NCBI GenBank assembly: GCA_911728435.2
Contig: CAJVRQ020000086.1
Location: forward strand, 34,115-98,114
Direction: 5' to 3'
Origin: Apoderus coryli
Lineage: Eukaryota > Arthropoda > Insecta > Coleoptera > Attelabidae
Length of the DNA stretch: 64,000 bases
Shown here: piece after piece, positions 13,051 through 26,740 of the stretch
Layout of the letters: each line of letters starts with the position of its first letter
How positions within the stretch are numbered: the stretch's first letter is position 1
Notes under the pieces: model-generated
Database searches by the model: none
The model's input: the letters and a program-made list of their open reading frames with translations, nothing else
Told to the model about the DNA's origin: nothing
Translations under genes and position numbers: made by a program

Positions 13051-16000
13051 GGGAGCCATTTGAAAAGTTTAATTCTAAATAACAAAATTTTAGTAACAAA
13101 ACGCTCTAATTCGTTCTAATTTGCTTTTTTATGCTTAATCTAATTTCTTTTGACTAATAAAATTTACTTTTAATTTCTAAGTGAGAAAACAGCTTTTTGG
13201 GAGCCATTTGAAACGTTTAATTCTAAATACCAAAATTTTAGTAACAAAACGCTCTAATTCGTTCTAATTTGCTTTTTTATGCTTAATCTAATTTCTTTTG
13301 ACTAATAAAATTTACTTTTAAATTCTAAGTGAGAAAACAGCTTTTTGGGAGCCATTTGAACGTTTAATTCTAAATATCAAAGTTTTAGTAACAAAACGCG
13401 CTAATTCGTTCTAAATTGCTTATTTACGCTTAATCTAACTTATTTTCACTAATAAAATTTACTTTTAAATTCTAAGTGAGAAAACAGCTTTTTGGGAGCC
13501 ATTTGGAAAGTTTAATTCTAAATAACAAAATTTCAGTAACAAAACGCGCTAAATCGTTCTAATTTGCTTTTTTATGCTTAATCTAATTTCTTTTGACTAA
13601 TAAAATTTACTTTTAAATTCTAAGTGAGAAAACAGCTTTTTGGGAGCCATTTGAACGTTTAATTCTAAATATCAAAATTTTAGTAACAAAACGCGCTAAT
13701 TCGTTGTAAATTGCTCATTTACGCTTAATCTAACTTATTTTCACTAATAAAATTTACTTTTAAATTCTAAGTATGAAAACAGCTTTTTGGGAGCCATTTG
13801 AAAAGTTTAATTCTAAATAACAAAATTTTAGTAACAAAACGCTCTAATTCGTTCTAATTTGCTTTTTTATGCTTAATCTAATTTCTTTTGACTAATAAAA
13901 TTTACTTTTAATTTCTAAGTGAGAAAACAGCTTTTTGGGAGCCATTTGAAAAGTTTAATTCTAAATAACAAAATTTTAGTAACAAAACGCTCTAAATGGT
14001 TCTAATTTGCTTTTTTTATGCTTAATCTAATTTCTTTAGACTAATAAAATTTTAATTTCTAAGTGAGAAAACAGCTTTTTGGGAGCCGTTTTGAAACGTT
14101 TAATTCTAAATAACAAAATTTTAGTAACAAAACGCTCTAATTCGTTCTAATTTGCTTTTTTATGCTTAATCTAATTTCTTTTGACTAATAAAATTTACTT
14201 TTAAATTCTAAGTGAGAAAACAGCTTTTTGGGAGCCATTTGAACGTTTAATTCTAAATATCAAAATTTTAGTAACAAAACGCGCTAATTCGTTCTTAATT
14301 GCTTATTTAAGCTTAATCTAACTTATTTTCACTAATAAAATTTACTTTTAAATTCTAAGTGAAAAAACAGCTTTTTGGGAGCCATTTGAAAAGTTTAATT
14401 CTAAATAACAAAATTTTAGTAACAAAACGCGCTAATTCGTTCTAAATTGCTTATTTACGCTTAATCTAACTTATTTTCACTAATAAAATTTACTTTTAAA
14501 TTCCAAGTGAGAAAAACAGCTTTTTTGGGAGCCATTTGAACGTTTTAATTCTAAATAACAAAATTTTAGTAACAAAACGCGCTAAATCGTTCTAATTTGC
14601 TTTTTTATGCTTAATCTAATTTCTTTAGACTAATAAAATTTACTTTTAATTTCTAAGTGAGAAAACAGCTATTTTGGGAGCTATTTGAAACGCTCTAATT
14701 CGTTCTAAATTGCTTATTTACGCTTAATCTAACTTATTTTCACTAATAAAATTTACTTTTAATTCTAAGTGAGAAAACAGCTTTTTGGGAGCCATTTGAA
14801 CGTTTAATTCTAAATAACAAAATTTTAGTAACAAAACGCTCTAATTCGTTCTAATTTGCTTTTTTATGCTTAAATCTAATTTCTTTAGACTAATAAAATT
14901 TACTTTTAAATTCCAAGTGAGAAAACAGCTTTTTGGGAGCCATTTGAAAAGTTTAATTCTAAATAACAAAATTTTAGTAACAAAACGCGCTAATTCGTTC
15001 TAAATTGCTTATTTACGCTTAATCTAACTTATTTTCACTAATAAAATTTACTTTTAAATTCCAAGTGAGAAAACAGCTTTTTGGGAGCCATTTGAAAAGT
15101 TTAATTCTAAATAACAAAAATTTTAGTAACAAAACGCGCTAAATCGTTCTAATTTGCTTTTTTATGCTTAATCTAATTTCTTTAGACTAATAAAATTTAC
15201 TTTTAATTTCTAAGTGAGAAAACAGCTTTTTGGGAGCTATTTGAAACGTTTAATTCTAAATAACAATATTTTAGTAACAAAACGCTCTAATTCGTTCTAA
15301 ATTGTTTATTTACGCTTAATCTAACTTATTTTCACTAATAAAATTTACTTTTAAATTCTAAGTGAGAAAACAGCTTTTTGGGAGCCATTTGAACGTTTAA
15401 TTCTAAATAACAAAATTTTAGTAACAAAACGGGCTAAATCGTTCTAATTTGCTTTTTTATGCTTAATCTAATTTCTTTAGACTAATAAAATTTACTTTTA
15501 ATTTCTAAGTGAGAAAACAGCTTTTTGGGAGCTATTTGAAACGTTTAATTCTAAATAACAATATATTAGTAACAAAACGCTCTAATTCGTTCTAAATTGT
15601 TTATTTACGCTTAATCTAACTTATTTTCACTAATAAAATTTACTTTTAAATTCTAAGTAAGAAAACAGCTTTTTGGGAGCCATTTGAAAAGTTTAATTCT
15701 AAATAACAAAATTTTAGTAACAAAACGCTCTAAATCGTTCTAATTTGCTTTTTTATGCTTAATCTAATTTCTTTTGACTAATAAAATTTACTTTTAAATT
15801 CTAAGTAAGAAAACACTTTTTGGGAGCCATTTGAAAAGTTTAATTCTAAATAACAAAATTTTAGTAACAAAACGCTCTAATTCGTTCTAATTTGCTTTTT
15901 TATGCTTAATCTAATTTCTTTTGACTAATAAAATTTACTTTTAATTTCTAAGTGAGAAAACAGCTTTTTGGGAGCCATTTGAAACGTTTAATTCTAAATA

Positions 16001-19000
16001 ACAAAATTTTAGTAACAAAACGCTCTAATTCGTTCTAATTTGCTTTTTTATGCTTAATCTAATTTCTTTTGACTAATAAAATTTACTTTTAAATTCTAAG
16101 TGAGAAAACAGCTTTTTGGGAGCCATTTGAACGTTTAATTCTAAATATCAAAATTTTAGTAACAAAACGCGCTAATTCGTTCTAAATTGCTTATTTACGC
16201 TTAATCTAACTTATTTTCACTAATAAAATTTACTTTTAAATTCTAAGTGAGAAAACAGCTTTTTGGGAGCCATTTGGAAAGTTTAATTCTAAATAACAAA
16301 ATTTCAGTAACAAAACGCGCTAAATCGTTCTAATTTGCTTTTTTATGCTTAATCTAATTTCTTTTGACTAATAAAATTTACTTTTAAATTCTAAGTGAGA
16401 AAACAGCTTTTTGGGAGCCATTTGAACGTTTAATTCTAAATATCAAAATTTTAGTAACAAAACGCGCTAATTCGTTGTAAATTGCTCATTTACGCTTAAT
16501 CTAACTTATTTTCACTAATAAAATTTACTTTTAAATTCTAAGTATGAAAACAGCTTTTTGGGAGCCATTTGAAAAGTTTAATTCTAAATAACAAAATTTT
16601 AGTAACAAAACGCTCTAATTCGTTCTAATTTGCTTTTTTATGCTTAATCTAATTTCTTTTGACTAATAAAATTTACTTTTAATTTCTAAGTGAGAAAACA
16701 GCTTTTTGGGAGCCATTTGAAAAGTTTAATTCTAAATAACAAAATTTTAGTAACAAAACGCTCTAAATGGTTCTAATTTGCTTTTTTATGCTTAATCTAA
16801 TTTCTTTAGACTAATAAAATTTACTTTTAATTTCTAAGTGAGAAAACAGCTTTTTGGGAGCCATTTGAAACGTTTAATTCTAAATAACAAAATTTTAGTA
16901 ACAAAACGCTCTAATTCGTTCTAATTTGCTTTTTTATGCTTAATCTAATTTCTTTTGACTAATAAAATTTACTTTTAAATTCTAAGTGAGAAAACAGCTT
17001 TTTGGGAGCCATTTGAACGTTTAATTCTAAATATCAAAATTTTAGTAACAAAACGCGCTAATTCGTTCTAAATTGCTTATTTACGCTTAATCTAACTTAT
17101 TTTCACTAATAAAATTTACTTTTAAATTCTAAGTAAGAAAACAGCTTTTTGGGAGCCATTTGAAAAGTTTAATTCTAAATAACAAAATTTTAGTAACAAA
17201 ACGCTCTAAATCGTTCTAATTTGCTTTTTTATGCTTAATCTAATTTCTTTTGACTAATAAAATTTACTTTTAAATTCTAAGTGAGAAAACACTTTTTGGG
17301 AGCCATTTGAAACGTTTAATTCTAAATAACAAAATTTTAGTAACAAAACGCTCTAATTCGTTCTAATTTGCTTTTTTATGCTTAATCTAATTTCTTTAGA
17401 CTAATAAAATTTACTTTTAATTTCTAAGTGAGAAAACAGCTTTTTGGGAGCCATTTGAACGTTTAATTCTAAATATCAAAATTTTAGTAACAAAACGCGC
17501 TAATTCGTTCTAAATTGCTTATTTACGCTTAATCTAACTTATTTTCACTAATAAAATTTACTTTTAAATTCTAAGTGAGAAAACAGCTTTTTGTGAGCCA
17601 TTTGAACGTTTAATTCTAAATATCAAAGTTTTAGTAACAAAACGCGCTAATTCGTTCTAAATTGCTTATTTACGCTTAATCTAACTTATTTTCACTAATA
17701 AAATTTACTTTTAAATTCTAAGTATGAAAACAGCTTTTTGGGAGCCATTTGAAAAGTTTAATTCTAAATAACAAAATTTTAGTAACAAAACGCGCTAAAT
17801 CGTTCTAATTTGCTTTTTTATGCTTAATCTAATTTCTTTAGACTAATAAAATTTACTTTTAATTTCTAAGTGAGAAAACAGCTTTTTGGGAGCTATTTGA
17901 AACGTTTAATTCTAAATAACAATATTTTAGTAACAAAACGCTCTAATTCGTTCTAAATTGTTTATTTACGCTTAATCTAACTTATTTTCACTAATAAAAT
18001 TTACTTTTAAATTCTAAGTGAGAAAACAGCTTTTTGGGAGCCATTTGAACGTTTAATTCTAAATAACAAAATTTTAGTAACAAAACGCTCTAATTCGTTC
18101 TAATTTGCTTTTTTATGCTTAATCTAATTTCTTTAGACTAATAAAATTTACTTTTAAATTCCAAGTGAGAAAACAGCTTTTTGGGAGCCATTTGAAAAGT
18201 TTAATTCTAAATAACAATATTTTAGTAACAAAACGCGCTAATTCGTTCTAAATTGCTTATTTACGCTTAATCTAACTTATTTTCACTAATAAAATTTACT
18301 TTTAAATTCCAAGTGAGAAAACAGCTTTTTGGGAGCCATTTGAAAAGTTTAATTCTAAATAACAAAATTTTAGTAACAAAACGCGCTAAATCGTTCTAAT
18401 TTGCTTTTTTATGCTTAATCTAATTTCTTTAGACTAATAAAATTTACTTTTAATTTCTAAGTGAGAAAACAGCTTTTTGGGAGCTATTTGAAACGTTTAA
18501 TTCTAAATAACAATATTTTAGTAACAAAACGCTCTAATTCGTTCTAAATTGTTTATTTACGCTTAATCTAACTTATTTTCACTAATAAAATTTACTTTTA
18601 AATTCTAAGTGAGAAAACAGCTTTTTGGGAGCCATTTGAACGTTTAATTCTAAATAACAAAATTTTAGTAACAAAACGCGCTAAATCGTTCTAATTTGCT
18701 TTTTTATGCTTAATCTAATTTCTTTTGACTAATAAAATTTACTTTTAATTTCTAAGTGAGAAAACAGCTTTTTGGGAGCTATTTGAAACGTTTAATTCTA
18801 AATAACAATATTTTAGTAACAAAACGCTCTAATTCGTTCTAAATTGTTTATTTACGCTTAATCTAACTTATTTTCACTAATAAAATTTACTTTTAAATTC
18901 TAAGTAAGAAAACAGCTTTTTGGGAGCCATTTGAAAAGTTTAATTCTAAATAACAAAATTTTAGTAACAAAACGCGCTAAATCGTTCTAATTTGCTTTTT

Positions 19001-22000
19001 TATGCTTAATCTAATTTCTTTAGACTAATAAAATTTACTTTTAATTTCTAAGTGAGAAAACAGCTTTTTGGGAGCTATTTGAAACGTTTAATTCTAAATA
19101 ACAATATTTTAGTAACAAAACGCTCTAATTCGTTCTAAATTGTTTATTTACGCTTAATCTAACTTATTTTCACTAATAAAATTTACTTTTAAATTCTAAG
19201 TGAGAAAACAGCTTTTTGGGAGCCATTTGAACGTTTAATTCTAAATAACAAAATTTTAGTAACAAAACGCTCTAATTCGTTCTAATTTGCTTTTTTATGC
19301 TTAATCTAATTTCTTTAGACTAATAAAATTTACTTTTAATTTCTAAGTGAGAAAACAGCTTTTTGGGAGCTATTTGAAACGTTTAATTCTAAATAACAAT
19401 ATTTTAGTAACAAAACGCTCTAATTCGTTCTAAATTGTTTATTTACGCTTAATCTAACTTATTTTCACTAATAAAATTTACTTTTAAATTCTAAGTGAGA
19501 AAACAGCTTTTTGGGAGCCATTTGAACGTTTAATTCTAAATAACAAAATTTTAGTAACAAAACGCGCTAAATCGTTCTAATTTGCTTTTTTATGCTTAAT
19601 CTAATTTCTTTAGACTAATAAAATTTACTTTTAATTTCTAAGTGAGAAAACAGCTTTTTGGGAGCTATTTGAAACGCTCTAATTCGTTCTAAATTGCTTA
19701 TTTACGCTTAATCTAACTTATTTTCACTAATAAAATTTACTTTTAAATTCTAAGTGAGAAAACAGCTTTTTGGGAGCCATTTGAACGTTTAATTCTAAAT
19801 AAAAAAATTTTAGTAACAAAACGCTCTAATTCGTTCTAATTTGCTTTTTTATGCTTAATCTAATTTCTTTAGACTAATAAAATTTACTTTTAAATTCCAA
19901 GTGAGAAAACAGCTTTTTGGGAGCCATTTGAAAAGTTTAATTCTAAATAACAAAATTTAGTAACAAAACGCGCTAATTCGTTCTAATTGCTTATTTACGC
20001 TTAATCTAACTTATTTTCACTAATAAAATTTACTTTTAAATTCCAAGTGAGAAAACAGCTTTTTGGGAGCCATTTGAAAAGTTTAATTCTAAATAACAAA
20101 ATTTTAGTAACAAAACGCGCTAAATCGTTCTAATTTGCTTTTTTATGCTTAATCTAATTTCTTTAGACTAATAAAATTTACTTTTAATTTCTAAGTGAGG
20201 AAAACAGCTTTTTGGGAGCTATTTGAAACGTTTAATTCTAAATAACAATATTTTAGTAACAAAACGCTCTAATTCGTTCTAAATTGTTTATTTACGCTTA
20301 ATCTAACTTATTTTCACTAATAAAATTTACTTTTAAATTCTAAGTGAGAAAACAGCTTTTTGGGAGCCATTTGAACGTTTAATTCTAAATAACAAAATTT
20401 TAGTAACAAAACGCGCTAAATCGTTCTAATTTGCTTTTTTATGCTTAATCTAATTTCTTTAGACTAATAAAATTTACTTTTAATTTCTAAGTGAGAAAAC
20501 AGCTTTTTGGGAGCTATTTGAAACGTTTAATTCTAAATAACAATATTTTAGTAACAAAACGCTCTAATTCGTTCTAAATTGTTTATTTACGCTTAATCTA
20601 ACTTATTTTCACTAATAAAATTTACTTTTAAATTCTAAGTAAGAAAACAGCTTTTTGGGAGCCATTTGAAAAGTTTAATTCTAAATAACAAAATTTTAGT
20701 AACAAAACGCTCTAAATCGTTCTAATTTGCTTTTTTATGCTTAATCTAATTTCTTTTGACTAATAAAATTTACTTTTAAATTCTAAGTAAGAAAACACTT
20801 TTTGGGAGCCATTTGAAAAGTTTAATTCTAAATAACAAAATTTTAGTAACAAAACGCTCTAATTCGTTCTAATTTGCTTTTTTATGCTTAATCTAATTTC
20901 TTTTGACTAATAAAATTTACTTTTAATTTCTAAGTGAGAAAACAGCTTTTTGGGAGCCATTTGAAACGTTTAATTCTAAATAACAAAATTTTAGTAACAA
21001 AACGCTCTAATTCGTTCTAATTTGCTTTTTTATGCTTAATCTAATTTCTTTTGACTAATAAAATTTACTTTTAAATTCTAAGTGAGAAAACAGCTTTTTG
21101 GGAGCCATTTGAACGTTTAATTCTAAATATCAAAATTTTAGTAACAAAACGCGCTAATTCGTTCTAAATTGCTTATTTACGCTTAATCTAACTTATTTTC
21201 ACTAATAAAATTTACTTTTAAATTCTAAGTGAGAAAACAGCTTTTTGGGAGCCATTTGGAAAGTTTAATTCTAAATAACAAAATTTCAGTAACAAAACGC
21301 GCTAAATCGTTCTAATTTGCTTTTTTATGCTTAATCTAATTTCTTTTGACTAATAAAATTTACTTTTAAATTCTAAGTGAGAAAACAGCTTTTTGGGAGC
21401 CATTTGAACGTTTAATTCTAAATATCAAAATTTTAGTAACAAAACGCGCTAATTCGTTGTAAATTGCTCATTTACGCTTAATCTAACTTATTTTCACTAA
21501 TAAAATTTACTTTTAAATTCTAAGTATGAAAACAGCTTTTTGGGAGCCATTTGAAAAGTTTAATTCTAAATAACAAAATTTTAGTAACAAAACGCTCTAA
21601 TTCGTTCTAATTTGCTTTTTTATGCTTAATCTAATTTCTTTTGACTAATAAAATTTACTTTTAATTTCTAAGTGAGAAAACAGCTTTTTGGGAGCCATTT
21701 GAAAAGTTTAATTCTAAATAACAAAATTTTAGTAACAAAACGCTCTAAATGGTTCTAATTTGCTTTTTTATGCTTAATCTAATTTCTTTAGACTAATAAA
21801 ATTTACTTTTAATTTCTAAGTGAGAAAACAGCTTTTTGGGAGCCATTTGAAACGTTTAATTCTAAATAACAAAATTTTAGTAACAAAACGCTCTAATTCG
21901 TTCTAATTTGCTTTTTTATGCTTAATCTAATTTCTTTTGACTAATAAAATTTACTTTTAAATTCTAAGTGAGAAAACAGCTTTTTGGGAGCCATTTGAAC

Positions 22001-25000
22001 GTTTAATTCTAAATATCAAAATTTTAGTAACAAAACGCGCTAATTCGTTCTAAATTGCTTATTTAAGCTTAATCTAACTTATTTTCACTAATAAAATTTA
22101 CTTTTAAATTCTAAGTAAGAAAACAGCTTTTTGGGAGCCATTTGAAAAGTTTAATTCTAAATAACAAAATTTTAGTAACAAAACGCGCTAATTCGTTCTA
22201 AATAGCTTATTTACGCTTAATCTAACTTATTTTCACTAATAAAATTTACTTTTAAATTCCAAGTGAGAAAACAGCTTTTTGGGAGCCATTTGAACGTTTA
22301 ATTCTAAATAACAAAATTTTAGTAACAAAACGCGCTAAATCGTTCTAATTTGCTTTTTTATGCTTAATCTAATTTCTTTAGACTAATAAAATTTACTTTT
22401 AATTTCTAAGTGAGAAAACAGCTTTTTGGGAGCTATTTGAAACGCTCTAATTCGTTCTAAATTGTTTATTTACGCTTAATCTAACTTATTTTCACTAATA
22501 AAATTTACTTTTAAATTCTAAGTGAGAAAACAGCTTTTTGGGAGCCATTTGAACGTTTAATTCTAAATAACAAAATTTTAGTAACAAAACGCTCTAATTC
22601 GTTCTAATTTGCTTTTTTATGCTTAATCTAATTTCTTTAGACTAATAAAATTTACTTTTAAATTCCAAGTGAGAAAACAGCTTTTTGGGAGCCATTTGAA
22701 AAGTTTAATTCTAAATAACAAAATTTTAGTAACAAAACGCGCTAATTCGTTCTAAATTGCTTATTTACGCTTAATCTAACTTATTTTCACTAATAAAATT
22801 TACTTTTAAATTCCAAGTGAGAAAACAGCTTTTTGGGAGCCATTTGAAAAGTTTAATTCTAAATAACAAAATTTTAGTAACAAAACGCGCTAAATCGTTC
22901 TAATTTGCTTTTTTATGTTTAATCTAATTTCTTTAGACTAATAAAATTTACTTTTAATTTCTAAGTGAGAAAACAGCTTTTTGGGAGCTATTTGAAACGT
23001 TTAATTCTAAATAACAATATTTTAGTAACAAAACGCTCTAATTCGTTCTAAATTGTTTATTTACGCTTAATCTAACTTATTTTCACTAATAAAATTTACT
23101 TTTAAATTCTAAGTGAGAAAACAGCTTTTTGGGAGCCATTTGAACGTTTAATTCTAAATAACAAAATTTTAGTAACAAAACGCGCTAAATCGTTCTAATT
23201 TGCTTTTTTATGCTTAATCTAATTTCTTTAGACTAATAAAATTTACTTTTAATTTCTAAGTGAGAAAACAGCTTTTTGGGAGCTATTTGAAACGTTTAAT
23301 TCTAAATAACAATATTTTAGTAACAAAACGCTCTAATTCGTTCTAAATTGCTTATTTACGCTTAATCTAACTTATTTTCACTAATAAAATTTACTTTTAA
23401 ATTCTAAGTAAGAAAACAGCTTTTTGGGAGCCATTTGAAAAGTTTAATTCTAAATAACAAAATTTTAGTAACAAAACGCTCTAAATCGTTCTAATTTGCT
23501 TTTTTATGCTTAATCTAATTTCTTTTGACTAATAAAATTTACTTTTAAATTCTAAGTAAGAAAACACTTTTTGGGAGCCATTTGAAAAGTTTAATTCTAA
23601 ATAACAAAATTTTAGTAACAAAACGCTCTAATTCGTTCTAATTTGCTTTTTTATGCTTAATCTAATTTCTTTTGACTAATAAAATTTACTTTTAATTTCT
23701 AAGTGAGAAAACAGCTTTTTGGGAGCCATTTGAAACGTTTAATTCTAAATAACAAAATTTTAGTAACAAAACGCTCTAATTCGTTCTAATTTGCTTTTTT
23801 ATGCTTAATCTAATTTCTTTTGACTAATAAAATTTACTTTTAAATTCTAAGTGAGAAAACAGCTTTTTGGGAGCCATTTGAACGTTTAATTCTAAATATC
23901 AAAATTTTAGTAACAAAACGCGCTAATTCGTTCTAAATTGCTTATTTACGCTTAATCTAACTTATTTTCACTAATAAAATTTACTTTTAAATTCTAAGTG
24001 AGAAAACAGCTTTTGGAGCCATTTGGAAAGTTTAATTCTAAATAACAAAATTTCAGTAACAAAACGCGCTAAATCGTTCTAATTTGCTTTTTTATGCTTA
24101 ATCTAATTTCTTTTGACTAATAAAATTTACTTTTAAATTCTAAGTGAGAAAACAGCTTTTTGGGAGCCATTTGAACGTTTAATTCTAAATATCAAAATTT
24201 TAGTAACAAAACGCGCTAATTCGTTGTAAATTGCTCATTTACGCTTAATCTAACTTATTTTCACTAATAAAATTTACTTTTAAATTCTAAGTATGAAAAC
24301 AGCTTTTTGGGAGCCATTTGAAAAGTTTAATTCTAAATAACAAAATTTTAGTAACAAAACGCTCTAATTCGTTCTAATTTGCTTTTTTATGCTTAATCTA
24401 ATTTCTTTTGACTAATAAAATTTACTTTTAATTTCTAAGTGAGAAAACAGCTTTTTGGGAGCCATTTGAAAAGTTTAATTCTAAATAACAAAATTTTAGT
24501 AACAAAACGCTCTAAATGGTTCTAATTTGCTTTTTTATGCTTAATCTAATTTCTTTAGACTAATAAAATTTACTTTTAATTTCTAAGTGAGAAAACAGCT
24601 TTTTGGGAGCCATTTGAAACGTTTAATTCTAAATAACAAAATTTTAGTAACAAAACGCTCTAATTCGTTCTAATTTGCTTTTTTATGCTTAATCTAATTT
24701 CTTTTGACTAATAAAATTTACTTTTAAATTCTAAGTGAGAAAACAGCTTTTTGGGAGCCATTTGAACGTTTAATTCTAAATATCAAAATTTTAGTAACAA
24801 AACGCGCTAATTCGTTCTAAATTGCTTATTTACGCTTAATCTAACTTATTTTCACTAATAAAATTTACTTTTAAATTCTAAGTAAGAAAACAGCTTTTTG
24901 GGAGCCATTTGAAAAGTTTAATTCTAAATAACAAAATTTTAGTAACAAAACGCTCTAAATCGTTCTAATTTGCTTTTTTATGCTTAATCTAATTTCTTTT

Positions 25001-26740
25001 GACTAATAAAATTTACTTTTAAATTCTAAGTGAGAAAACACTTTTTGGGAGCCATTTGAAACGTTTAATTCTAAATAACAAAATTTTAGTAACAAAACGC
25101 TCTAATTCGTTCTAATTTGCTTTTTTATGCTTAATCTAATTTCTTTAGACTAATAAAATTTACTTTTAATTTCTAAGGGAGAAAACAGCTTTTTGGGAGC
25201 CATTTGAACGTTTAATTCTAAATATCAAAATTTTAGTAACAAAACGCGCTAATTCGTTCTAAATTGCTTATTTACGCTTAATCTAACTTATTTTCACTAA
25301 TAAAATTTACTTTTAAATTCTAAGTGAGAAAACAGCTTTTTGTGAGCCATTTGAACGTTTAATTCTAAATATCAAAGTTTTAGTAACAAAACGCGCTAAT
25401 TCGTTCTAAATTGCTTATTTACGCTTAATCTAACTTATTTTCACTAATAAAATTTACTTTTAAATTCTAAGTATGAAAACAGCTTTTTGGGAGCCATTTG
25501 AAAAGTTTAATTCTAAATAACAAAATTTCAGTAACAAAACGCGCTAAATCGTTCTAATTTGCTTTTTTATGCTTAATCTAATTTCTTTAGACTAATAAAA
25601 TTTACTTTTAATTTCTAAGTGAGAAAACAGCTTTTTGGGAGCTATTTGAAACGTTTAATTCTAAATAACAATATTTTAGTAACAAAACGCTCTAATTCGT
25701 TCTAAATTGTTTATTTACGCTTAATCTAACTTATTTTCACTAATAAAATTTACTTTTAAATTCTAAGTGAGAAAACAGCTTTTTGGGAGCCATTTGAACG
25801 TTTAATTCTAAATAACAAAATTTTAGTAACAAAACGCTCTAATTCGTTCTAATTTGCTTTTTTATGCTTAATCTAATTTCTTTAGACTAATAAAATTTAC
25901 TTTTAAATTCCAAGTGAGAAAACAGCTTTTTGGGAGCCATTTGAAAAGTTTAATTCTAAATAACAAAATTTTAGTAACAAAACGCGCTAATTCGTTCTAA
26001 ATTGCTTATTTACGCTTAATCTAACTTATTTTCACTAATAAAATTTACTTTTAAATTCCAAGTGAGAAAACAGCTTTTTGGGAGCCATTTGAAAAGTTTA
26101 ATTCTAAATAACAAAATTTTAGTAACAAAACGCGCTAAATCGTTCTAATTTGCTTTTTTATGCTTAATCTAATTTCTTTAGACTAATAAAATTTACTTTT
26201 AATTTCTAAGTGAGAAAACAGCTTTTTGGGAGCTATTTGAAACGTTTAATTCTAAATAACAATATTTTAGTAACAAAACGCTCTAATTCGTTCTAAATTG
26301 CTTATTTACGCTTAATCTAACTTATTTTCACTAATAAAATTTACTTTTAAATTCTTAGTGAGAAAACAGCTTTTTGGGAGCCATTTGAACGTTTAATTCT
26401 AAATAACAAAATTTTAGTAACAAAACGCGCTAAATCGTTCTAATTTGCTTTTTTATGCTTAATCTAATTTCTTTAGACTAATAAAATTTACTTTTAATTT
26501 CTAAGTGAGAAAACAGCTTTTTGGGAGCTATTTGAAACGTTTAATTCTAAATAACAATATTTTAGTAACAAAACGCTCTAATTCGTTCTAAATTGTTTAT
26601 TTACGCTTAATCTAACTTATTTTCACTAATAAAATTTACTTTTAAATTCTAAGTAAGAAAACAGCTTTTTGGGAGCCATTTGAAAAGTTTAATTTTAAAT
26701 AACAAAATTTTAGTAACAAAACGCTCTAAATCGTTCTAAT
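12700..26740 (+). repeat. Large tandem duplication in array 1, offset about 7.75 kb
   Basis: Five independent markers recur at nearly the same offset: 13043 and 20796 (7753), 13504 and 21257 (7753), 14684 and 22436 (7752), 16275 and 24024 (7749), 17290 and 25039 (7749). TTTTGTGAGCC at about 17591 and 25340 agrees (7749). The copies are about 12.7-19.0 kb and 20.4-26.7 kb; beyond 26.74 kb the variant pattern stops matching. Within each copy a further shift of about 2770 bp is seen (13043 to 15814; 20796 to 23565). This is a block of about 42 monomers duplicated recently, probably by unequal exchange. Confidence 0.75.
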
